A stretch of 64,000 nucleotides of DNA, from NCBI RefSeq assembly GCF_014193655.1, contig NZ_JACHZQ010000015.1, forward strand, positions 1-64,000, written 5' to 3'. Position 1 is the stretch's first letter; every line of letters begins with the position of its first letter. The stretch is from Rhizobium sp. BK313. GTDB lineage: Bacteria > Pseudomonadota > Alphaproteobacteria > Rhizobiales > Rhizobiaceae. Positions 1 to 8,749 of this stretch are shown here, piece by piece. The notes under the pieces are model-generated. The model ran no database searches. It saw only the letters and a program-made list of their open reading frames with translations, and was not told the DNA's origin. Position numbers and translations under genes: made by a program.

Positions 1-304
1 TATAGGGGTTGTCGCCCTCCCAGATGAAGGCCACGTTATCGCCGTTCTTCTTCAGGTGGCGGTCGATGCAATTGTAGGAAACGTTGGTCAGACCGTCTTC
101 GAACCATTTGATCGAGACTTTGCCGGTGAAGGACGTGTTCTTGACCTTTGTATAGGGCTTGAACCAGTCGATCCGCTGGCCGTGCTTGCCCCAGAACTTG
201 TCGGGATCCTCGACGCTCTGCCTGTACCATTTCTGATATTTCGCCGCGTCGATCAAAGCGCGCGCTTTAACCGGCTTCGTCACCGGATGAATCTTTTCCG
301 ACAT
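1..304 (-). CDS. acsA: Acetyl-CoA synthetase, N-terminal part (cut by window edge)
   Basis: Only the first 101 codons are present. The protein starts MSEKIHPVTKPVKARALI and continues with the conserved N-terminal region of AMP-forming acetyl-CoA synthetases (KYQKWYRQSVEDPDKFW, then FTGKVSIKWFEDGLTNVSYNCIDRH, then FIWEGD). The family activates acetate to acetyl-CoA with ATP in the cytosol. The ATG at 304 is preceded by a strong GAGGAGG ribosome-binding site. The adenylation motifs lie beyond the window, so integrity cannot be judged. It is divergent from trcR across about 220 bp. Confidence 0.9.
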   Translation of the reverse strand, partial: MSEKIHPVTKPVKARALIDAAKYQKWYRQSVEDPDKFWGKHGQRIDWFKPYTKVKNTSFTGKVSIKWFEDGLTNVSYNCIDRHLKKNGDNVAFIWEGDNPY

Positions 305-420
305 GGTTTCCTCCTCGATCTTGGCACCCTCTTTCGAGATTATGGGTGCTCATTCCATGCAATCAATAGCAGCTCAAGTTACGACAGCAATTGGACAAAG
401 CGCATTTCATCCGCAAAGAA

Positions 421-449
421 TTGCAATTCCGCAACGCTGCGGTTATATA
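421..449 (+). promoter_or_regulatory. Candidate sigma-70 promoter for trcR
   Basis: TTGCAA at 421-426 and TATATA at 444-449 are separated by exactly 17 bp, about 80 bp before the trcR start codon. It is the best -35/-10 pair in the acsA-trcR intergenic region. This is a sequence match only; no start site is known. Confidence 0.45.
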
Positions 450-526
450 GGGCCATATTTCCCGGACAATGTGGTGTTACACCCCGGACCGCGACACCGG
501 CGCGGACTGACAGAAGGACTATATCC

Positions 527-1231
527 ATGGCTCAACAATTGCTCATGCCGAAGGCAACTGCCATCTGGCTTGTCGACAATACAGCCTTGTCGTTCGACCA
601 GATTGCGCAGTTCTGCAAGCTGCATCCGCTCGAAGTCAAGGCCATTGCCGATGGTGAAGCAGCCCAGGGCATTAAGGGCCTTGACCCAATCGCCACCGGC
701 CAGCTTTCGCGCGACGAAATCGCGCGCGCCGAAGCCAATCCGAACCACAAGCTGAAGATTTCCGAACCGAAGGTTCGCGTGCCGGAATCCAAGCGTCGCG
801 GCCCGCGTTATACGCCGGTCTCCAAGCGCCAGGATCGGCCGAACGCCATTCTCTGGCTGGTGCGCAACCACCCGGAACTGAAGGATGCGCAGATTTCCCG
901 CCTCGTCGGCACCACAAAGTCGACCATCGAACAGATCCGCGACCGTACGCACTGGAATTCGACGAACTTGACGCCGATGGATCCGGTGACGCTCGGCCTC
1001 TGCAGCCAGATCGACCTCGACATGGAAGTGGAAAAGGCCGCCAAGGGCCGCCCGCTGCCGACTGCCGCCGAACTCGGCGCGACGCTGCAGCCAGCGCAGG
1101 AGACCGAGAAGCTCGGCTTCAGCTATGACCGCGAGGACGAGAAGGAAAAGGAAATCGACGCCGACGCCGTCTTCGCCAAGCTGAAGTCGCTGAAATCCAC
1201 CACACCGGACGATGACGACGATCGGTATTGA
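527..1231 (+). CDS. trcR: DUF1013 family cell-cycle transcriptional regulator TrcR
   Basis: A 234-residue protein of the alphaproteobacterial DUF1013 family, known in Caulobacter as the cell-cycle regulator TrcR. Two related helix-turn-helix-like segments are visible, at residues 10-42 (TAIWLVDNTALSFDQIAQFC) and 105-141 (PNAILWLVRNHPELKDAQIS), which looks like an internal duplication. A basic linker (KRRGPRY) separates them, and the C-terminus is very acidic (DDDDDRY). The open frame extends far upstream, but MAQQLLMP at 527 fits the family; AGAAGGA lies about 11 bases before it. An intrinsic terminator follows. The target genes cannot be read from this sequence. Confidence 0.85.
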   Translation: MAQQLLMPKATAIWLVDNTALSFDQIAQFCKLHPLEVKAIADGEAAQGIKGLDPIATGQLSRDEIARAEANPNHKLKISEPKVRVPESKRRGPRYTPVSKRQDRPNAILWLVRNHPELKDAQISRLVGTTKSTIEQIRDRTHWNSTNLTPMDPVTLGLCSQIDLDMEVEKAAKGRPLPTAAELGATLQPAQETEKLGFSYDREDEKEKEIDADAVFAKLKSLKSTTPDDDDDRY

Positions 1232-1254
1232 GACGCGATCGGTCCTCTGATTCG

Positions 1255-1289
1255 AAGCCCTGGTTTTTCGACCGGGGCTTTATTTTTTT
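1255..1289 (+). terminator. Intrinsic terminator after trcR
   Basis: A 9-bp stem AGCCCTGGT/ACCGGGGCT with one G-T wobble and a short loop is followed by TTTATTTTTTT. It sits between the convergent trcR and yggS genes. Confidence 0.8.
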
Positions 1290-1303
1290 GTGGCGGCTGG
1301 AAC

Positions 1304-1963
1304 TTATCTTGCCCCGAAAATCGCAGAGCCCACGCGGACGCTCGTAGCGCCAAAGGCAACGGCAATCTCGTAGTCGCTCGACATGCCCATGGAGAGCTTT
1401 TCGACACCGGCTTTAGTCGCGAGCTTGGCCAGCAACGCGAAATGCGGCCCCGGATTATCATCCGCTGGCGGGATACACATCAGCCCCTCGATCGAAAGTC
1501 CAAGCTCCTTTCGGCAGAAATCGACGAAAGCGATCGTATCGTCAGGCGCGATCCCGGCTTTTTGCGGCTCCAGGCCGGTATTGACCTGCACATAGAGCTT
1601 CAGCGCCTTGCCCTGGCGTTTCATCTCGTCGGCCAAGGTGCGGGCGATCTTTTCCCGGTCGACCGTTTCGATGACGTCGAATAGCGCCACGGCATCCGCC
1701 GCCTTGTTCGATTGCAGCGGCCCGATCAGATGCAGCTCGATCCCGGATGTTTCGGCCTTCAGCACCGGCCACTTGCCCTGGCTTTCCTGCACGCGGTTTT
1801 CGCCGAACACCCGCTGGCCGGCCGAGATTGCCGGGCGGATCGCTTCGGCATCGAAGGTCTTGGAAACCGCGACAAGTTGCACGGCGCCCGCCGGCCGCCC
1901 GGCCTGACGCTCCGCCGCGGCAATATGGGCACGAACCGCATCCAACCGCTCTTGAAGTTCCAT
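1304..1963 (-). CDS. yggS: YggS family pyridoxal-phosphate homeostasis protein
   Basis: A 219-residue single-domain PLP-binding protein of the YggS/PROSC family, with the alanine-racemase-type fold but no known catalytic activity; the family buffers free PLP. The PLP lysine is K35 in LVAVSKTF. Other family blocks are visible (VFGENRVQE, ELHLIGPLQSNK, LYVQVNTG, LSMGMSSDYEIAVAFGATSVRVGSAIFG). The frame is open upstream to 2065, but MELQERLDAVRAHI is the normal N-terminus, so I start at 1963. It is divergent from leuS. Confidence 0.92.
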   Translation of the reverse strand: MELQERLDAVRAHIAAAERQAGRPAGAVQLVAVSKTFDAEAIRPAISAGQRVFGENRVQESQGKWPVLKAETSGIELHLIGPLQSNKAADAVALFDVIETVDREKIARTLADEMKRQGKALKLYVQVNTGLEPQKAGIAPDDTIAFVDFCRKELGLSIEGLMCIPPADDNPGPHFALLAKLATKAGVEKLSMGMSSDYEIAVAFGATSVRVGSAIFGAR

Positions 1964-2163
1964 CTTTTTGCCTCGATATTTAAGCCTAATCCTACGACTT
2001 TGCAGTAATGAGGCAGGCGGCCTTTGCCAAGGGCCGATGCCGCAGAATCCGGCTTTGCTTTGCAAGATAAGGCACTTGCCGCACCCGCCAAACTTGACGC
2101 TTGGTTGGTTTCGTGATGAAGGTCACGGCCAACTCCCCATGATTTTCCGGAATACAAGATCAA

Positions 2164-4794
2164 ATGGCTACCGAACGTTATAATCCGCGCGATGCCGAGC
2201 CTCGCTGGCAGCAGAAATGGAACGACGAGAAGGTCTTCCTCACCGACAACGCCGATCCGCGCGAGAAATATTACGTCCTCGAGATGTTCCCCTATCCGTC
2301 GGGCCGCATCCATATGGGCCATGTGCGCAACTACGCCATGGGCGACGTCGTCGCCCGTTACAAGCGCGCCCGCGGCTACAATGTCCTGCATCCGATGGGC
2401 TGGGACGCTTTCGGCATGCCGGCGGAAAACGCCGCCCGCGACAACAAGGTGCATCCGAAGGAATGGACCTACCAGAACATCGCCTCGATGAAGGCGCAGT
2501 TGAAGGCCATGGGCCTGTCGCTGGACTGGAGCCGCGAGTTCGCCACCTGCGATGTCGACTATTACCATCGCCAGCAGATGCTCTTCATCGACATGATGCA
2601 GAAGGGCTTGGTCTACCGTAAGAAGTCCAAGGTCAATTGGGACCCGGTCGATAACACCGTGCTCGCCAACGAGCAGGTCATCGACGGCCGCGGCTGGCGC
2701 TCCGGCGCGCTCGTCGAGCAGCGCGAACTGACGCAATGGTTCTTCAAGATCACCGAATTCAGCCAGGAGCTGCTGGACGCGCTGGATACGCTCGACCACT
2801 GGCCCGAAAAAGTGCGGCTGATGCAGAAGAACTGGATCGGGCGTTCTGAGGGCCTGACGATCCGCTGGGAGATCGTGCCGGAGACCTCGCCGAACGCCGA
2901 ACGCGAAATCAGTGTCTATACCACGCGTCCCGACACGATGTTCGGCGCCTCTTTCCTGGCGATTTCGGCCGACCACCCGCTCGCCAAGGAAGCAGCGGCC
3001 ATGAATCCGGCTATCGATGCCTTCTGCGAAGAGTGCCGCCGTGCCGGCACATCGCTTGCCGCATTGGAGACCGCCGAGAAGAAGGGCATGGATACGGGCA
3101 TCCGCGTCCGCCATCCGCTCGACCCCTCCTGGGAGCTGCCGGTCTACATCGCCAATTTCGTGCTGATGGATTATGGCACGGGCGCGATCTTCGGCTGCCC
3201 GTCGGGCGACCAGCGCGACCTGGATTTCGCGCGCAAGTACCACCTGCCGGTCGTGCCCGTCGTGATGCCGAAGGATGGTGACGCCGCAAGCTTCACCATC
3301 GGCGATATCGCCTATGACGGCGACGGCGTCATGATCAACTCGCGCTTCCTCGACGGCATGAGCACGGAGGAAGCTTTTGAAACGGTGGCGGCGAAATTGT
3401 CGGCCGAAAGCCTCGGCAATGCGCCGCAGGCCGAACGCAAGGTGAATTTCCGCCTGCGCGACTGGGGCATCTCGCGCCAGCGCTATTGGGGTTGCCCGAT
3501 CCCGGTCATCCATTGTGAGGATTGCGGCATCTTGCCGGTGCCGAAGCAGGATCTGCCGGTCAAGCTGCCTGATGACGTCACCTTCGACCAGCCGGGCAAT
3601 CCGCTCGACCGCCATCCGACATGGCGCCATGTCGCCTGCCCGCAATGCGGCAAGGATGCCCGTCGCGAAACCGACACCATGGATACCTTCGTCGATTCGA
3701 GCTGGTATTACACCCGCTTCACCGCACCGTGGGAACACGAACCAACGGACAAGGCTGCGGCCGATCGCTGGCTGCCGGTCGATCAATATATCGGCGGCAT
3801 CGAGCATGCGATCCTGCATCTGCTCTATTCCCGCTTCTTCACCCGTGCCATGCGCGAGACCGGCCATGTCGAAGCCAAGGAACCCTTCAAGGGCTTGTTC
3901 ACGCAGGGCATGGTGGTTCACGAGACCTACAGCCGCGGCCATGGGCTAACGCGCGAATGGGTGTCGCCGGCCGACATCCGTATCGAGGAAGCCGACGGCC
4001 AGAGGCGCGCGACTTTGCTGTCGACCGGTGAGGAGATCGCCATCGGCGCGATCGAGAAGATGTCGAAGTCGAAGAAAAACGTCGTCGACCCGGACGATAT
4101 CATCGCCTCCTACGGTGCCGATACGGCTCGTTTCTTCGTGCTGTCCGATTCGCCGCCTGACCGCGACGTCATCTGGTCGGAAGCGGGCGTCGAGGGCGCG
4201 CATCGTTTCACGCAACGCATGTGGCGCCTGGTGTCGGAGGCGGCTGACGCGCTGAACGCGGTCGTTTCGACTCCGGCTAAGGAAGGCGAAGCGCTGGCGA
4301 TTTCACAGATCGCCCACCGCACGTTGAAGGCGGTTCAGGGCGACTACGACAAGCTTGCCTTCAACAAGGCAGTCGCGCGCATCTACGAATTCGTCAACGC
4401 ACTGGCTGCTCCACTGGCCAAGGTTGCTGCTGGCGAGACGGATGCCGCCTACCGCTCCGCTGTCCGTGAAGCGGTCGAGATCCTGATCGCATTGGTCGCG
4501 CCCATTACGCCGCATCTGGCGGAGGAATGCTCGGCAGCACTCGACAACACGCATCTAATCGCCATGAGCACTTGGCCGACATACGACGAAGTGCTCGTCA
4601 TCGAGAACGAGATCGTGTATCCGGTACAGATCAACGGCAAGAAGCGCGCCGAATTGACAATTGCGCGCGATGCAGATCAGAATGCCGTGCAAGAGGCTGT
4701 ACTCGCCCTGGATGCCGTCGGAAGCGCATTGAATGGTCAGGCGCCAAAGAAGATCATCGTCGTTCCACAGAGGATCGTGAACATTGTCGTCTGA
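2164..4794 (+). CDS. leuS: Leucyl-tRNA synthetase
   Basis: An 876-residue class I aminoacyl-tRNA synthetase of full bacterial length that charges tRNA-Leu. The HIGH-type motif is HMGH at residues 50-53 (PYPSGRIHMGHVRNYAMG) and the KMSKS loop is at 632-636. The CP1 editing domain lies between them (TTRPDTMFGASFLAIS), followed by DWGISRQRYWGCPIP. The C-terminal anticodon and leucine-specific regions are complete. The last 11 bases overlap lptE. Confidence 0.97.
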   Translation: MATERYNPRDAEPRWQQKWNDEKVFLTDNADPREKYYVLEMFPYPSGRIHMGHVRNYAMGDVVARYKRARGYNVLHPMGWDAFGMPAENAARDNKVHPKEWTYQNIASMKAQLKAMGLSLDWSREFATCDVDYYHRQQMLFIDMMQKGLVYRKKSKVNWDPVDNTVLANEQVIDGRGWRSGALVEQRELTQWFFKITEFSQELLDALDTLDHWPEKVRLMQKNWIGRSEGLTIRWEIVPETSPNAEREISVYTTRPDTMFGASFLAISADHPLAKEAAAMNPAIDAFCEECRRAGTSLAALETAEKKGMDTGIRVRHPLDPSWELPVYIANFVLMDYGTGAIFGCPSGDQRDLDFARKYHLPVVPVVMPKDGDAASFTIGDIAYDGDGVMINSRFLDGMSTEEAFETVAAKLSAESLGNAPQAERKVNFRLRDWGISRQRYWGCPIPVIHCEDCGILPVPKQDLPVKLPDDVTFDQPGNPLDRHPTWRHVACPQCGKDARRETDTMDTFVDSSWYYTRFTAPWEHEPTDKAAADRWLPVDQYIGGIEHAILHLLYSRFFTRAMRETGHVEAKEPFKGLFTQGMVVHETYSRGHGLTREWVSPADIRIEEADGQRRATLLSTGEEIAIGAIEKMSKSKKNVVDPDDIIASYGADTARFFVLSDSPPDRDVIWSEAGVEGAHRFTQRMWRLVSEAADALNAVVSTPAKEGEALAISQIAHRTLKAVQGDYDKLAFNKAVARIYEFVNALAAPLAKVAAGETDAAYRSAVREAVEILIALVAPITPHLAEECSAALDNTHLIAMSTWPTYDEVLVIENEIVYPVQINGKKRAELTIARDADQNAVQEAVLALDAVGSALNGQAPKKIIVVPQRIVNIVV

Positions 4795-5305
4795 TAATCT
4801 TTTCAAGCTCGCTCGCGCTGCAGGCGTTGCGTCTGTGATTGCCGCTGCCGGTCTTTTATCCTCCTGCCAGGTTCGGCCGCTTTATGCCGAGAGCACCGGC
4901 GTCACGCAGAAGCTCGCCGACGTTGCCTTTTCCGACGCCGGTACACGCGTCGGTCAGGCAGTTCGCAATCAATTGATCTTCATCGCCGGCCGCGGTGCTG
5001 GCGAAACCAAGACCCCGAAATACACGGTCGATCTGAGCGTCAGCTCCGGCACCACCGGTGTTCTCTACCTGCCTTCCTCCGATACGTCAGCCGCCGGCCG
5101 CACGACGGTGACTGCATCGTTCACGCTGAAGAACGCCAGCGACGGCAAGGTTCTGAAATCCGGCAGTCGCGCAGTCACATCGCTAGTGGACTTCCCGACC
5201 CAGGAATTTGCCAAGGCACGGGCTATTCGCGATTCGGAAGACCGCGCCGCGCGCGAAGTCGCCGAGCTGGTGGGCGCCGACATCGCTGCAGCGCTTAGCC
5301 GCTGA
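4784..5305 (+). CDS. lptE: LPS-assembly lipoprotein LptE
   Basis: A 173-residue outer-membrane lipoprotein. The signal sequence runs to a lipobox LLSSC with the lipidated Cys at residue 28, and the mature part starts QVRPLYAES, the typical LptE beginning. LptE plugs and supports LptD in delivering lipopolysaccharide to the outer leaflet. The start is TTG at 4784, inside leuS, with AGAGGA a few bases upstream; this overlap and the short gap to holA suggest one operon. The leuS-lptE-holA order is common in Rhizobiales. Confidence 0.88.
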   Translation: MSSDNLFKLARAAGVASVIAAAGLLSSCQVRPLYAESTGVTQKLADVAFSDAGTRVGQAVRNQLIFIAGRGAGETKTPKYTVDLSVSSGTTGVLYLPSSDTSAAGRTTVTASFTLKNASDGKVLKSGSRAVTSLVDFPTQEFAKARAIRDSEDRAAREVAELVGADIAAALSR

Positions 5306-5319
5306 TATGAGCGCGCGGC

Positions 5320-6357
5320 ATGGCTGAGATCAAATCCCACGAGTTTGATGGATTTCTTCAAAACGCCGCGCGCAACTATCGCCTCTTTGTCATCTATGGC
5401 CCGGATCGCGGTCTCGTATCGGAGCGGGCGGGGCAAATAGCCGGCAAGACCAGCGTCGATCTTAGCGACCCCTTTTCCCTGATCAAACTTGATGTCGGCG
5501 ATCTTCAGAACGATGCCGGCCGCCTGCTCGACGAAGTCAACGCCATCGGCCTGTTCGGTGGCGAAAAACTGGTGTGGATTCGCGGTGCCGCAAACGAGAA
5601 AGCCCTGGTCGATTCACTGCAGATCATTGCCGACAATCCGCCCGATGCCAGTTTTGTCATCATCGAGGCCGGTGATCTAAAAAAAGGCTCCGGCCTTCGC
5701 AAAGTAGCCGAGGCTTCTCGGACGGTCGCAACCATTCCTTGTTATGCCGACGATGTTCGCGCGCTTAATAGCCTCATCGACACTGAGCTGGCAAATGAAA
5801 ATCTGCGCATCACGCCGGCGGCGCGCCAGATCCTGCTGGAATTGTTGGGTGGTGACCGCATCGCTTCGCGCAATGAGGTACGAAAACTGGCGCTTTATTG
5901 CCGCGGGCAGGGGACGATCGAAGAGGAACACGTTACCGATATCATCGGCGACGCCAGCGCCATATCAGCGGACGACGCGGTGGATGCCATTCTCAAAGGC
6001 GATTCGGAAGCTTTTCTGCATGCGATGCAGAAGATCGCTTCCTCCAAGACACCGATGTTTCTGGTGCTGCAGGGTTGCCTGAGGCAATTTCAGTTGCTGG
6101 ACATGATGCGCACGGAAATGGATGAAAAGCGCGTCCAGCCGGCGCAAGTCATGCAGACTCTCGGCCGGCATCTGCACTTTCGCCGCAAACCGATCATCGA
6201 GCAGGCTCTGAAAAGCTGGACTGCCCCGGCAATTGCCCGTGAAATGAATCGGCTGCAGGCCGCTGTCCTTCAGACCAGGCAACGCGCCAGCCTGGAAGAC
6301 ACAATCGCCACGCAGACGCTGCTGGCGACCACGCTGCAATCAGCCCGCAAGGGCTGA
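5320..6357 (+). CDS. holA: DNA polymerase III subunit delta
   Basis: A 345-residue clamp-loader delta subunit. It has the divergent AAA+ N-terminal domain (YRLFVIYGPDRGLVSERAG, DEVNAIGLFGGEKLVWIRG, FVIIEAGDLKKGSGLRK) without a Walker A lysine, as expected, then the helical domains (ELLGGDRIASRNEVRKLALY). Delta opens the beta sliding clamp. It starts at ATG 5320, 14 bp after lptE, and ends 15 bp before the convergent parB stop. Confidence 0.93.
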   Translation: MAEIKSHEFDGFLQNAARNYRLFVIYGPDRGLVSERAGQIAGKTSVDLSDPFSLIKLDVGDLQNDAGRLLDEVNAIGLFGGEKLVWIRGAANEKALVDSLQIIADNPPDASFVIIEAGDLKKGSGLRKVAEASRTVATIPCYADDVRALNSLIDTELANENLRITPAARQILLELLGGDRIASRNEVRKLALYCRGQGTIEEEHVTDIIGDASAISADDAVDAILKGDSEAFLHAMQKIASSKTPMFLVLQGCLRQFQLLDMMRTEMDEKRVQPAQVMQTLGRHLHFRRKPIIEQALKSWTAPAIAREMNRLQAAVLQTRQRASLEDTIATQTLLATTLQSARKG

Positions 6358-6359
6358 TT
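6338..6359. terminator. Weak hairpin at the holA/parB convergence
   Basis: AATCAGCCC at 6338-6346 and GGGCTGATT at 6351-6359 form a perfect 9-bp stem with a GCAA loop over the holA stop codon. No clear T-run follows on either strand, so termination may be weak or Rho-dependent. Confidence 0.35.
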
Positions 6360-6372
6360 CACCCAAAACAGC

Positions 6373-7257
6373 TCAGCGCCGCTCCAGCAACCTGCAGATT
6401 TCCTCGAGTTGCTCCAGGGTCTTGTAGGAAATCTTCACTTGGCCGCCGCTGCCGCGATGGTTGATCGTGACATCCAGTCCAAGGGTGTCGGACAATGTCC
6501 TTTCCAGCGCCAGCGTATCGGAATCCTTCTCATCCTTGCGGGCACCGGCAGGCCGCGGATCGTTTTGAGCCTTAATATCATTCTGCGCCAGTCGCTCGGC
6601 ATCGCGCACGGACATGCCCCTGGAAACGATCGTGCGGGCGAGCGCGGCCGGATCGGACGTGGAAACCAGCGCGCGGGCGTGACCCGCGGAAAGGCTACCA
6701 CCGGCGAGCATGTCGCGAACCGGCTCCGGCAACTTCAGCAACCGCAGCGAATTGGCGACATGGCTGCGGCTTTTGCCGATGATCTCGCCAAGATCGTTTT
6801 GCGTATAGCCGTGTTCGGCAATCAACTGTTCATAGCCCAGCGCTTCTTCCAAGGGATTGAGATCGGCGCGCTGAACGTTTTCGACAATGGCGATTTCCAG
6901 AGCCGTCTTGTCATCGACATCGCGGACGATAACCGGAATTTCAATTAGGCCGGCCAGCTGCGCCGCGCGCCAGCGTCTCTCGCCGGCTATGATTTCATAG
7001 CGATCGATCGAGACGGTACGCACGACGACCGGCTGTACGATACCATGTTGCCGGATGGAACTGGCAAGATCGTGCAGTTCGGTTTCGTCGAAATAGCGAC
7101 GAGGATTCTTTGGATTGCGGCTGATGAATTCGATCGGCACCATGCGATCCGGATTGACCCCCGGCCTGCCAGCTTCCACAGGCGTCGGCTGATCCATCTC
7201 TCCGATGAGAGCTGCCAAGCCGCGCCCAAGGCGCCGTTTCGAAAGATCATCATTCAT
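6373..7257 (-). CDS. parB: Chromosome-partitioning protein ParB
   Basis: A 294-residue ParB. The N-terminal segment is short and basic (SKRRLGRGLAALIGE), followed by the CTP-binding ParB/Srx domain with GERRWR at residues 92-97, a helix-turn-helix region near 140-170 (YTQNDLGEIIGKSRSHVANSL) that reads parS, and a C-terminal dimerisation domain. It loads at parS as a sliding clamp and works with ParA to segregate the origin. It lies 31 bp downstream of parA. Matching parS sites are at 8689, 10686, 10726 and 17122. Confidence 0.96.
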   Translation of the reverse strand: MNDDLSKRRLGRGLAALIGEMDQPTPVEAGRPGVNPDRMVPIEFISRNPKNPRRYFDETELHDLASSIRQHGIVQPVVVRTVSIDRYEIIAGERRWRAAQLAGLIEIPVIVRDVDDKTALEIAIVENVQRADLNPLEEALGYEQLIAEHGYTQNDLGEIIGKSRSHVANSLRLLKLPEPVRDMLAGGSLSAGHARALVSTSDPAALARTIVSRGMSVRDAERLAQNDIKAQNDPRPAGARKDEKDSDTLALERTLSDTLGLDVTINHRGSGGQVKISYKTLEQLEEICRLLERR

Positions 7258-7288
7258 CGCAATTACTCACTCCAGAACAAACAATAGA

Positions 7289-8086
7289 TCAGGCCGCCGC
7301 CTTACGCTGCCGCTCCCGCTGGATCACTTCCGACGCCAGTTGCAGATAGGCTTGGCTGCCAGCGCATTTCAGATCGTAAAGGATCGCAGGTTTGCCATAA
7401 GAGGGCGCTTCGGACACGCGAACGTTGCGGGGAATCAACGTATGGTAGACCTTCTCGCCTAAATGCGTGCGCACATCGTTGACGACCTGCTGGGCGAGAT
7501 TGTTGCGGGAATCAAACATCGTCAACACAATCCCCTGAATATCGAGGAGGGGATTGACGGTGCGCCGCACCTGATCGACGGTCTCCAGCAATTGGCTGAG
7601 ACCCTCCAAGGCGAAGAATTCGCATTGCAGCGGCACCAGAACCGAGTGAGCGGCCGCCATGGCATTCATTGTCAACAGATTGAAAGAAGGCGGGCAATCG
7701 ACCAGTATGTAGGAGAAAGCGGTGGCGCCTGCGCCGTTCAGAGCCCGGCGCAGCCGAAAGACGCGGTCAGGCTGTTGAGCAATCTCCATCTCGATGCCAA
7801 GCAGATCCATCGTCGAGGGGACGATGTAGAGATTGGGAACCGCGGTCTCCTGAACCGTGTCCAGAATTGTATGCGTGCCAACCAGAAGATCATAGGACGA
7901 TATCTTGCGGTCCCGTCGCTCGATACCCAGACCCGTGCTCGCATTGCCCTGCGGATCAAGGTCGACAATCAAAACACGTTCGCCAATGGCGGCCAGCGCC
8001 GTGGCCAGGTTAATCGCGGTGGTTGTCTTGCCGACGCCACCCTTTTGATTTGCGATAGTAATAATCCGGTTTCGCTCGCCGATCAT
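7289..8086 (-). CDS. parA: Chromosome-partitioning ATPase ParA
   Basis: A 265-residue Walker-type partition ATPase. The deviant Walker A motif KGGVGKTT is at residues 15-22; DLDPQGNAST and the later YILVDCPPSFNLLTMNAM complete the site. No N-terminal helix-turn-helix is present, which fits the chromosomal ParA/Soj class rather than the RepA class of rhizobial plasmids. The start MIGERNRIITIANQ is at 8086, although the frame is open upstream. Neighbours rsmG and parB are 20 and 31 bp away. Confidence 0.95.
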   Translation of the reverse strand: MIGERNRIITIANQKGGVGKTTTAINLATALAAIGERVLIVDLDPQGNASTGLGIERRDRKISSYDLLVGTHTILDTVQETAVPNLYIVPSTMDLLGIEMEIAQQPDRVFRLRRALNGAGATAFSYILVDCPPSFNLLTMNAMAAAHSVLVPLQCEFFALEGLSQLLETVDQVRRTVNPLLDIQGIVLTMFDSRNNLAQQVVNDVRTHLGEKVYHTLIPRNVRVSEAPSYGKPAILYDLKCAGSQAYLQLASEVIQRERQRKAAA

Positions 8087-8106
8087 TGCCGCATATCCAA
8101 TTATGG

Positions 8107-8724
8107 TTAAGTTCGACGTCGAGGGCGATTTAACTCCAAAACAACAGAATCTCGCTCGACAACACTGCTGTGTTTTACCAGATCGAATTCCCAACGACCA
8201 CGGGCTTTCTGGACCTCGCGCTCGTAATCCCGGCCTTTATGCAGCAACAAACGTATATTTTCATTCCGCTCCATCCACGGCGCCGCGTAGTCGAGCAGCA
8301 CATCCAGCTCGGCAAGGGCTCGTGCCGAGATCACATCGCAGTTAGGAATGACCTTTGGCGCTTCTTCGATGCGGATGGCATGAACCGCACCGCGGGCCTC
8401 ACATTCCCTAAGGCAAACCCGCAGAAACGCCGCCTTTTTCTGATTGCTTTCGACCAGATCGACGTGCCCGTCCGCCTGCTCTGAGAGGAGAATCGCGGTA
8501 ATGATGCCGGGAAAACCGCCGCCGCTTCCGAGGTCGACCCAATGCGACGGTTTCGGGTGAAGTTGAAAAATCTGTGCGCTATCCGCTATATGACGCCGCC
8601 AGAGGTCATCGACAGTTGACGGCGCGACCAGATTGATGGTCTTCGCCCATTTTTGGAAGAGCTCAGCAAAGTGCTGCAACCGTCCTTGTGTTTCACGTGA
8701 AACACGCACACCGTTTAATTCCAT
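8107..8724 (-). CDS. rsmG: 16S rRNA (guanine-527-N7)-methyltransferase RsmG
   Basis: A 205-residue SAM-dependent methyltransferase (formerly GidB). The SAM motif WVDLGSGGGFPGI is clear, and VISARALAELDVLLDYAAPW matches the conserved C-terminal block. It methylates G527 of 16S rRNA. The start MELNGVRVSRETQGRL is at 8724. Codons near residues 7-12 contain a perfect parS, so VSRET is written by the site. It lies 25 bp after mnmG in the usual order. Confidence 0.94.
   Translation of the reverse strand: MELNGVRVSRETQGRLQHFAELFQKWAKTINLVAPSTVDDLWRRHIADSAQIFQLHPKPSHWVDLGSGGGFPGIITAILLSEQADGHVDLVESNQKKAAFLRVCLRECEARGAVHAIRIEEAPKVIPNCDVISARALAELDVLLDYAAPWMERNENIRLLLHKGRDYEREVQKARGRWEFDLVKHSSVVERDSVVLELNRPRRRT
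8689..8704. promoter_or_regulatory. parS: parS site 1 (perfect)
   Basis: TGTTTCACGTGAAACA, a perfect 16-bp palindrome identical to the ParB-binding consensus of alphaproteobacterial chromosomes. It lies inside the 5' end of rsmG. Confidence 0.93.
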
Positions 8725-8749
8725 GGCAGGACTCTCACACCTTGCAATG

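Noticed and set aside
1759..3942. A 727-codon open frame on the minus strand opposite leuS
   Set aside because: It is a codon-bias shadow of leuS and yggS in GC-rich DNA and matches no family; leuS on the plus strand is certain.
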